The notes under the pieces are model-generated. The model had not been told where the DNA came from. It was given only the letters and a program-made list of their open reading frames with translations, and did no database searches. The position numbers and the translations under genes were made by a program. From Temnopleurus reevesii (lineage: Eukaryota; Echinodermata; Echinoidea; Temnopleuroida; Temnopleuridae): a stretch of 30,664 nucleotides of DNA. Each line of letters opens with the position of its first letter. Within the stretch, counting starts at the first letter, position 1. Positions 17,079 to 27,400 of the stretch are shown in pieces. Location of the stretch: the NCBI GenBank assembly GCA_036244855.1, contig BQKZ01000524.1, positions 130,247 to 160,910 of the forward strand, written 5' to 3'.

Positions 17079-17299
17079 GTAAGACGTGATCATCATCCAA
17101 ATATGTAAGTATTTATAAAGGCCAAAGTATGATTTTAGTAAAACTTAAACGTAAATTATGCGATATTTTTTTATCATGACATACGTATCTTACACACATT
17201 TCATAACGTTAGGCGTATTTTTCATGGACTGTTTTTTTTGTTGTTGTTGAAAATTTGAATTTGATCGTTCAATCATATTAACACCGCCTAGCTCTTTCG

Positions 17300-17385
17300 G
17301 TAATAAAAATAATAATAATAATGATTTATATAGCGCAGTCACTATATGGATGTACTCTACTGCGCTGTGATGTTAGGGTCTGTAG
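17300..17385 (-). mobile_element. LINE/SINE 3' tail fragment (unit A)
   Basis: Read on the minus strand: GACCCTAACATCACAGCGCA-type wording, then CTGCGCTATATAAATCATT and an ATT tail. The same passage is at about 21646-21732 (unit B) and 26158-26245, where it follows reverse-transcriptase remains. Confidence 0.55.
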
Positions 17386-18529
17386 ATATTGCTACTAAAA
17401 TAATGCATAATGGTACAAGATATTATTGAATAGCTTCAAGAAATAAATGAGTTTTCAACAAGTTTTAAAAAACAAGTGTCACATTTGTTTTAAGGTGTGG
17501 TAGTTTTAGAATAAGTTTGTCCTGTCTGCTTCGTAAATTGCGGAAATATTTTGTTCGACTTAAAGATACGAAAAGAGACAAATAATAGGGGGCAGATATA
17601 TTTTATAGCAAACATTAAAACATTCTTTTTTATTATTATTTAACCCTTCCACAGGGCTCCTTTATTAAATAAATAAACATTACATTTACAGCAGATGTTC
17701 TATTTGAGAACAGAAAAAGGTTTACAATATAAAACATACTTTGAAAAAACAATTTCATCCATGAATTAACGTGTTATTAAAGCAAGCTCAAAATTATTAT
17801 TACAAAATAAATGCAAACAATTTATTCTATGTAAGCTATAAATACAAATATAGATATATAAACATAAACGTACATACATATGTATACATGTATCACGTAC
17901 ATGTGTACAAATATGCACACATTGCATTAAAACATTAAAACATGACCATGATGACTTATGCGAGATTTTTTTTATAATGACATTATTATCTTAAACACAT
18001 TTCGAGATCATAACCTTATTTGTTTTTAACGAACTGATTTTTTTTTATCTGAATTTGACCGTTAAATCATATTTAGCACCGCCTCTCTCGGTAACAGCAC
18101 TATTTTGTTTATTATTGAACATATGTTAGATTATTGTTTAGATTTGACAGAAGAATAATAAAAAGGTATACATAAAAGTTTGATTCTGATATTTCCATCC
18201 AATTTTGTGCACGAGAAGGTTCTCTCTTTTTTTTAAAGAAACAATTGGTTCAGTCTTGAGGTCCACGAGACTAAAGATTTTTTTTTTAAATACACATTTC
18301 AGGAAATAGGTATTCCAAAACTCATTTATTTGTCACACATTAGTTTGCAATACACTCATGATACTTGATTTTGTCTTATTTAGATTTGAAGGTGGATTTT
18401 TTTTGGGAAAATTATTCGCTTAACAAAAGGTTTACTTAACCTTTAAAGATATACACTGTGGTTAAACAATTAAAGAATTACCTAAATCGAGCTGTCTGAT
18501 TTATTATATAGATGGATAAAACTCAATAC
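17386..18529. other. Duplicated intron 1 sequence, no gene seen
   Basis: AT-rich, with long T runs. Present in both units with visible substitutions and indels. No coding exon or RNA gene seen. Confidence 0.6.
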
Positions 18530-18715
18530 ACAGTCAAACCTTTCTATAGTGGCCATCCAATGGAAAGGGACAAAGTGGCCACTGTAGACGGGTGATTTCT
18601 ACAAGCAGGTTCCAAAACACATATTTTTATCTGGAAGGAATGAATTTAGGTGGCCGCTGTAGACAGGTTGTCACTACAGATAGGTGGCCGCTAATGCAGG
18701 ATTAACTGTACCATT
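18530..18715. repeat. Repeat with AGTGGCCACTGTAGAC motifs (unit A)
   Basis: Variants of GGTGGCCGCTGTAGACAGGT occur about four times, bounded by CAGTCAAACCTTTCTATAG on the left and GCAGGATTAACTG on the right. The inner motifs lie in both directions. A second copy is in unit B near 22860-23040. Probably a dispersed short repeat family. Confidence 0.55.
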
Positions 18716-18741
18716 ATTACAAACATACAGGAGTTAGCTTA

Positions 18742-18872
18742 TGCCCTGGTCACATAGGACCCCGGAAGCAACACGATTCAACAAGACTCTTTGTTAATTC
18801 ACAGTTAACTGCCTCAGAACAAATAGTCGTGTTGAATGTGTTGCTTCCGGGGCCCTATATGTGACCACGGCT
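18742..18872. mobile_element. Foldback MITE, family 1 copy b
   Basis: Same element as at 2716: GGTCACATAGGACCCCGGAA on the left arm, with the reverse complement on the right. TTA flanks both ends (18739-18741 and 18873-18875), a TWA-type target-site duplication. It ends 19 bases before the duplication junction. Confidence 0.8.
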
Positions 18873-18891
18873 TTACTCAGCATTGAGATTT

Positions 18892-18892
18892 N
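18892..18892. other. Ambiguous base exactly at the duplication junction
   Basis: A single n separates the end of unit A (CATTGAGATTT) from the start of unit B (GAATCACATATT). Its exact placement makes an assembly join worth considering. Confidence 0.95.
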
Positions 18893-20249
18893 GAATCACA
18901 TATTTGCGTTTATAGCCAACGCCTGCCCAGCGTCAATACAATTTTGGAGACTCCCCGGGCACTTGACCGACGTTCTGCTGGCGCTCGATGACTATACGCA
19001 CGCATTAGTATCAGCAAAGCGTCTTTCTGTGGTCTCAGCGCGCCGTTCAAAATAATATAATCAACGCGGGGCAGGCTTTGGTTATGAACAAATAATTATT
19101 CACTTCCCTCTTTTTCTATAGAGAAATATCAAACAGGTGTCGCATCTGCTCTCTGAATAATCTTGGGAATGTTCTTCCTTTTCATGGAGCTATCGTGAAG
19201 ACTTGAATGAAGTTGTTTTCTTTGTCCAATCCTATTGGACTTTGGAATTTATTCATTTTAACGTCATCGACATATACAGCCAACATTTTGTTCGTATTAC
19301 ATTTTTTTTCATATAGACTGTGTTATGTTAAACAAATTATACAAAATAAAGAAAATAAAGTGATTTGATTACAATAATGAAACAATTATATGCTAAATAA
19401 AATAAATGCTCGACAAGAAAATACATAATCATTTTCTAAGCGCTTTACAACTCCCCTCGTTTATTCATTACTGACTTGATGAATTTACCGAAATGAGCAA
19501 TTAAGTTATCATTATTGAGTTTCCACCTCATTTTCATCTTCATCATCATCTTCATCATCATCATCTCCACCATCATCGTCATCTTCATTGCTTTTTTTTC
19601 GTCTTTTTTTTTCATCCTATTTCCTTTGTTTGGTTACATTATCTTAATGTTTTTGGGGGTAAATACTATACAGGTATAAGCAATATCTGTGCTCATTATG
19701 TTAAATCCTAATACAAATTTGCCGCAAAATAGTATTGCAGCAGTACATGTAAAGAAACCGTTGCATTGTATTTTTGTAACCAAGGACATGTATCATACAA
19801 GCTTGCGTTTCAACGTGTCCTTTTCTGTTTTCGTTTTATTTTTTTGGCAAATCTGCAAACTTTATATTAAGTATAATCTTATGCCTTAAACATTCATTTT
19901 CTTTTTTTTCTGGTAAAAATGTATCAATATATATTCATGTTCATTGTTTATTTGTTATGAAAAAATGAAAGAAACAGAATAAATAAATAAATGAATAAAT
20001 GAATGAATACCTTCTGCTCACAGTGTTTTTCACGCCAAACCACCACTGTGACTCACACACGCTTATACAGATACAATCATTAACACTATATATCAACATG
20101 ATCAATATCTTATCATTTGTCGTTATTCTCATATGCTCAGGCAGATAATTGTGTTTATATAAGCAATGGATATCCCCAGCTTATATAAGATTTACAGATA
20201 CGGCTCCCTGTATATGAGAATTACGTGGGGAAGATATATTATGAGCGTA

Positions 20250-21313
20250 ATTACATTAGTGATCGAAACGTTGTTAACGTTGGAGGCCCTAAAAAGATAA
20301 CTAATTACATTCTTAAAATTTCCAATTGAACAGAACACAATAAACACGATATAAACTATTTCTGTAAAATAAAGTTGGACTTGGACAATAGATCTGCGCG
20401 CCGTGTATTGAATTGTGTGGATACAAGTCATCGCCGACGTAGGGTCATATATCTATACTCCAAGTGAGCATGTTTTTTCATTATTTTTTAGATATCGCCA
20501 GGTACGAATGGGCAATATACGCAAATATATGACTGGGGCTAAAATATTTCAGTCCTGATTCTGGTGGAACAAATGGACTTAATAAAGTAAAGTAAATAAA
20601 GTAAAATAAATGAATTGAATTGAATTGAATTGACTAGTCAATTGCCCCCCCCCCCCCTGTAGAATTCAATTTTGTCTCAATTATTCTTTCTCATTGTAGT
20701 AAAGTTTGAGGTGTCACAACTGAACAAAACATTTAACGGAAACTATTAATATGCCTATCAATAGAAGTCATGGAATAATCTTTAGTTTGAGGATGGGATC
20801 CAATCGGCGATTAAATATTTAACTGATTGATAAATGCCAAAGATCCAATTACCTGCTCGGCATGCCCAAGTTCAATAATCTCAGGTCAAACAATAAAAGT
20901 GTCACATTATCTTCAGCGTATCTAGTGTGTTGAATATTCGGATTATTGACAACTAATAACACCGTGTCTCTTTATTTTTAGGATTATCCCCTCGACTCCA
21001 TTACCGTAATTGATAATTTCATTAATGATTTCTCATATTAACAGTGCCGCTCAAATTCGCTGCTAAACCAAAGTACTACTAAACGTATTTAATTTGAACT
21101 TGGAGATTTCCTGGCAAGGATGTACGTAGCAGGTAATATGTGACACACAGTGCTTTTAAAATTCATCGCGAATGCAACGCAAACTCTAAATAAAAATGAG
21201 AGTTCGTTTGGAAGGATAAAGGGGATAGCTCATCTACGCGGTCCGAAATCGATGTCTGGTTGGTTCAAGAGCCTCACCACGAGGTGGTGATCGACACACG
21301 ATCTTGCGGGAAG
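20250..21313 (+). promoter_or_regulatory. Putative promoter/5' region of the sulfotransferase, unit B
   Basis: Counterpart of 15906-16967, nearly identical to it and directly upstream of exon 1B, with the same short upstream reading frame. Called from position and conservation only. Confidence 0.35.
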
Positions 21314-21424
21314 ATGAATTATTCACACAAGTTTCTTTTGTTGCTTTGCTGGTCGTCATTCATTGCGTGGACGACATGGACATTGACATCCCAGCAAATA
21401 CAACTTCGACGACCGGGATGGCTG
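21314..21424 (+). CDS. Sulfotransferase first coding exon, proximal copy (1B)
   Basis: Encodes the same 37 residues as exon 1A. ATG 21314 is the first in-frame ATG of the open frame and is followed directly by the signal anchor. The GTAAGA donor after CTG gives the phase needed by exon 2. A GTAAGT donor 26 bases downstream (21451) would give phase 2 and a premature TAA in exon 2. Confidence 0.88.
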
Positions 21425-24400
21425 GTAAGACGTGATCATCATCCAAATATGTAAGTATTATAAAGGCCAAAGTATGATTTTAGTAAAACTTAAACGTAAA
21501 TTATGCGATATTTTTATCATGACATACGTATCTTACACACATTTCATAACGTTAGGCGTATTTTTCATGGACTGTTTTTTTTGTTGTTGTTGAAAATTTG
21601 AATTTGATCGTTCAATCATATTAACACCGCCTAGCTCTTTCGGTAATAATAATAATAATAATAATGATTTATATAGCGCAGTCACTATATGGATATACTC
21701 TACTGCGCTGTCATGTTAGAGTCTGTGGATATTGTTACTAAAATAATGCATAATGGTACGAGATATTATTGAAAAGCTTCAAGAAATAAATGAGTTTTCA
21801 ACAAGTTTTTAAAAACAAGTGTCACATTTGTTTTAAGGTGTGGTAGTTTTAGAATAAGTTTGTCCTGTCTGCTTCGTAAATTGCGGAAATATTTTGTTCG
21901 ACTTAAAGATACGAATCAGACAAATAACAGGGGGCAGATATATTTTATAGTAAACATTAAAACATTTTTTTCTTTTTTAATTATCTAACCCTTCCACAGG
22001 GCTCCTTTATTAAATAAATAAACATTACATTTACAACAGATGTTATATATGAGAACAAAAGAAAAGGTTTACAATATAAAACATACTTTGAAAACACAAT
22101 TTCATCCATGAATCAACGTGTTATTAAAGCAAGCTCAAAATGATTATTACAAAATAAATGCAAACAATTTATTCTATGTAAGCTATAAATACAAATATAG
22201 ATATATAAACATAAACGTACATACATATATATACGTGTACGTATATACACGTACATATGTACAAATATGCACACATTGCATTTAAACATTAACACATGAC
22301 TTATGCGAGATTTTTTTTATAATGACATTCTTATCTTAAACACATTTCGAGACCATAACCTTATTTTTTTAAACGAACTAATTCTTTTTTTTTTAAATCT
22401 GAATTTGACCGTTAAATCATATTTAGCACCGCCTCTCTCGGTAACAGCAATATTTTGTTTATTATTGAACATATGTTAGGTTATCGTTTAGATTTGACAG
22501 AAAAATAATAAAAAGGTAGACATAATAGTTTGATTCTGATATTTCCATCCGATTCTGTGCATTAGAATGTGCTCTTTTTGAAAAAGAAACAGTTGGTTCA
22601 GTCTTGTGGTCCACGAGACTAAGGATTTTTTTTTAAATACACATTTCAGGAAATAGCTATTCCAAAACTCATTCATTTGTCACACATTAGTTTGCAATAC
22701 ACTCATGATACTTGATTTTGTCTCATTTAGATTTGAAGGCAGATTTTTTTTTGAGGAATATTATTCGCTGAACCAAAATTTTACAAAATTTTACAAATTT
22801 TACATAATTTTTTAAAGATATTGAATAACACTGTGGTTAAACAATTAAAGAACTCAATACACAGTCAAACCTTCCTATAGAGGCCAACCAAGGGAAACGG
22901 AAAAGTGGCCACTTTAGACAGGTGAACTCTACAAACAGGTTCCAAAACACACATATTTTTATCTGGAGGGAATGAATTTAGGTGGCCACTATAGACAGGT
23001 TGTCACTACAGACAGGTGGTCGCTAAGGCAGGATTAACTGCACTATTTTTACAAACAAACAGAAGTTAGCTTATGCCCCGGTCACATAGGACCCCGGAAG
23101 CAACACGATTCAACACGACTCTTTGTTTATTCACAGTTAACTGCCTAAGAACAAAGAGTCGTGTTGAATCGTGTTGCTTCCGGGGCCCTATGTGACCGGG
23201 GCTTTACTCAGCATTGAGATTTGAGATATGTATCAAATATTCATCATACTCCCGAGTTCGAGTGCAGTGTGTAAATTCGATGTATGTTGACTTTTAACTT
23301 TTTGAAGCATCAGATCGGCGGTACCTTTGAAGCCTTAGATGTTTACAGTTTAATCCAATCTATGCTGACATAATCGAATAGTATTACGGATCTGGTAATC
23401 TTAACTAACATCTCTCTAAATGGATGATACTAGGATAATTATTATTCACTTAATTTTTGTTTATCAAATTTGTTATTTTCATTATTTTCAGCCACTGGAC
23501 ATAACACGAAAGATTTTAAATGGGGAATTTCACCCAGCGGACATTGATACACTCTCAGTGGATGAAGAAAAATACAATGATCAAAGTGTGAAAATGTGAG
23601 CAAAATTTAACAATCCATTTAAAAGTTATGAATTTTCAAAGTTTTTATTCAAACCCCTCATGGGCTCCTTAAATTGGCAACGTACAGGCACAAAATGGCT
23701 GCCAACATGGAGAACTCTCCATTCAGTATTTGTACACAGAATTTTGCATTTCTTCTCTACTGAGCGGACATCGATGTCTGGGTGAAGTTCCCCTTTAACG
23801 TCCATGATACACTTGTAAGAACCTGAAGTACAGACTGTCCCCTCAAGATGTTCCTGACAAATAATTCAGGATATTATTTTACCTATATTTCTCAAAGAGT
23901 ATTTATCAGCCAGACGAATGAGTGTTATCCATTGATATTTAAAGTAAATCTGTCAACGTATAGTCAAAAGTTATGACTCATTTGTAGAACAATGACAGAT
24001 CGAAATTACGTTGCTGGAACTGTTTCGACAAATTAAAACATGCTATAATTTTGATATGACACTGGTCCACAAAACAAGGGTTACCGTATAACCTCCGTCT
24101 GGCCAAACTGATTTTTACGAAATGAAGCCGATTCGTCTATCGAACTAAGAATTATTCTGTCGTAATGTACGTAAAAGTAAAACATCATTAATAGAGCTAG
24201 TTTTAATTTTTTTTTCAAAGCAACCCCAAAAATAGCCAGATTAATGGGACACAATCAGATCCTTAATATATAACATAATAAATAAGACAGTAGTAATAAT
24301 GCATCCAAATACAAATTTGCCCATTTTTGTTCAGCATGTATCCTGGAAAAAAGGGTCTCATCTGACTTTCAAAAAGTGCCATTTTTCCTCTAAAGGCCGA

Positions 24401-27400
24401 CTTATACCTTTGCGTCTTTATTTTGCGTCGGCCCAGTGTTTTTGAAAATTTAGAACACTCCCGAGCGCTGATAGGACGATGGACTGACGTTCGGCTTGCG
24501 CTCAAGGAGCGTACGAGGGACGTCAGTCCATCGTATAACCCACGTCTGTATAGCGTTTTTAATTTTCAAAAACGCTGGCTGATGCAGGCTTTGGACGCAA
24601 GGGTAAGAATCGATCCTACCCTGTGTTCATTCACGCAAATTGGATCGTACTATTTTTACACAAAAGCTAGCCAGATAACATTATATGCTTATTTTGTTAC
24701 TACACACTCCCCCATCAAAAAGTTAGGCAACATTTATTAAGGGGGTTAAAAACATTATTTATAAAAAAAAACTCTGTTGTGTTTACATTGTTTGTTCCTA
24801 CATTTTCTTTTTTAAATCAGAAAAGTCCACCGTGGACTTTGTCCGATTTTTCAAAAATATTTAGGAACATGAGTAATGGTTGTATAGACAACTTGCTTGG
24901 ATAATATAAAGACCGACTCACACCTTTGCGTCTTTAGCCTGCATCGGCCTACCATGTTTGGAAAATAAAAAACGCTCCCTTGACGCACAAAGACACAGGT
25001 CGTACGTTGTACTGACGCTCGTCGTACGCTCGATGAGCGCAAGCCGACCGTCTGATCTGCGTATGCTGTGCGTCTAGGGAGCGTTTCTAATTTCCCAAAA
25101 CAAGCTAAATAGGTGTGAATCGGCCTTAAGGGGGTAAAACATTGTTTATAAAAACTCTGATGTGTTTACATATTTTGTTCCTACATATTTAAAAAAAAAT
25201 CGGGCAAAGTCCATGCTCTATCGGACGCGAGTAACGGTTGTATAAGACAACTTGCATAGATAATCTAAGAAACGATTTACCCAGCCAAATGGGATAGCCA
25301 TCTTTCAATATATTAATCATTAACATACGCGCGGGGAGGGGGTAAATTAATGATACTGGTATTTTACAGTTCCAAACTCGAGAAGTTCCGAAGCTAATGC
25401 AAACGTAATAACTTAGTTCTCAAATATGGTGTTGCTAGAAAGTTGCGATAAATTGCAAATCGACTGCAAGTCAGTTGCACATGAAAACACACAGTTTCAT
25501 TCGCGCTCGATCCATCCGCTCTTCGAACAAGACGAGAATGAAAAACAATTTTTTTTTCATTGGCACATGACGTTAAACTACAAAATGCGATTGATCGCAG
25601 AATTCAAGCAACAAAACCCATAGCAAAATTACATTTTGATCTACAATGTCAGCAAAAGATCAGCGTCACCATAAATTTGCCGTGCTTACAAAACGAGTGT
25701 TGTTGTAGGTGGAACAGTTTAGGTCTGGGCCTGTAGCATAAAAGTTGCAATTAAACTTATGATTAGTATCAATCGTAAGTCTATGGCAAAATGTGTGCCA
25801 AATCGATACAATTCATCGCAAAATTAGTCGAATCTCTTTATGTAACAGGCCCCATGACTCCTGCTTGCAAGTTCAGTTTTCAGTTTAAGTTTTGTTTATT
25901 TTCATTTCCATGCAAATCAAAATATGATTAAAAATTCCGACAAATTTCCGAATAAATCAGGATACATAAATCAATTCATACAGTCAAAATGGGATACAAT
26001 AATAAGATCTAACAACAAAAATAATGATGGAGCTGGAAATGGAGGTGTCTGCTAAAAAGCTGGGCTTGCGGGGTTTATACTCTTTGAAAAATAGAGAAAA
26101 TAATAAATGTGGATAAATATCATTAATATTAAAACATATTATATACATACATATATAATAATAATAATAATTAGATAATTTATATAGCGCAGTCATTATA
26201 TGGATATACTCTACTGCCCTGTGATGTTAGGGTCTGTGGATATCATGCTCCAAGAAAGTTTATTATTAACTAACGTAGAACGCCAAGAAATTTTAGTATT
26301 GGTTTCTTTTTCTAGAGTAGTGTTGTAAAAGAATAATATAATTTGGCAGTGAATTAAGAGAATTACTAATAAGCTTCGAGTTTGTCCTTAAAAGATTTAG
26401 GGTCAATTTGATGAATTTTATCCAATAGGAAACATTACGTAGCTCGGCGTTAAAAGTATTTACACGTGCGTCAGGATTTTTATGAGAGAAAACTAAATTG
26501 GTATCATCAGCAAGAAGAATGAATGAGAGTGAGTTCGAAATTTGTTAAGTCATCGATGAATAGTAAAGGGCCAAGGAGACTGCCTTGAGGGACACCACAT
26601 AATAATGTAATATATTTCAAATATAGTATATGTTCATTTAAACTTACAAAATATTTTCGATTAATGAGACACCATAATAGATACACATTGAAAAGCAAAT
26701 TTCCTTAAAGTTAAACTTACAGAAATATTGCTACAAATTCAAAATCAAATTCAAGACTTTATTCAACCATTGTGTTTACCACATCAGGGGCCTGTCACAT
26801 AAAACATGCAATTAAACTTATGATAGATATAAATTAATCGGAAGTCTATGACAAAAACATGTACCATGAAGATGTGATTGATTTTCAATTCATCGTATCT
26901 ATTTTATGTTACAGGCCCCTGATCAATAGCTAATTAGATTGGAGCTATGGTCACTAATCGTGTCACAGGCGATTGGTTTCCAGCAGGTGGAACCTATCTC
27001 CTGAATATTAACAAGTCCATTGGTTCCGCATCCTGCAACTAAAGATCTTTTCTTATTGATCCTGGGTCATTATTCAGCCGTTATATCTTCCATATTTATC
27101 TGATTAATTGCTAATGAAATCGTAGCGGTGTCTCGATCAGGCGATATGTTTGGGGTAGACGGAACTAATCTCCTGAATATTAACCCGTCGATTTGCTCCG
27201 CATCCTGCAACTAAAGATCATTATTTGAATGATCCTGACCCATTATTTAGCCATTATATCTACCATTATCTGATCAATTGCTAATGAATCGGAGCTGGTA
27301 TCTCAGGCGATATGTTTGGGGTAGGCGGGACTAATCGCTTAAATATTTATTGGTTCCGCATCCCGCAACTAAAGATCATTACTTGAATGATCCTTGGTCA

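Larger units (their letters stand above)
14553..18891 (+). repeat. Tandem duplication, unit A (4.34 kb, carries exon 1A)
   Basis: This unit matches 18893-23221 over its whole length in the same orientation. It starts GAATCACATATTTGCG inside a foldback element and ends CTCAGCATTGAGATTT just after a family 1 foldback element. It carries about 2.4 kb upstream of exon 1, exon 1 and 1.8 kb of downstream intron. By eye the left kilobase and the right end differ from unit B by several to over ten per cent with indels, while about 15906-17300 differs by under one per cent. Confidence 0.93.
18893..23221 (+). repeat. Tandem duplication, unit B (4.33 kb, carries exon 1B)
   Basis: Direct repeat of 14553-18891. 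It begins with a truncated family 2 foldback element (right arm diverged, GGGGCAGGCTTTGG) and ends with a family 1 foldback element and CTCAGCATTGAGATTT, after which the sequence is unique. It lies nearer to exon 2 and is the default source of exon 1. Confidence 0.93.

Noticed and set aside
24423..24740. 105-codon + strand open frame
   Set aside because: Runs across the arms of a foldback element; an artefact of the inverted repeat.
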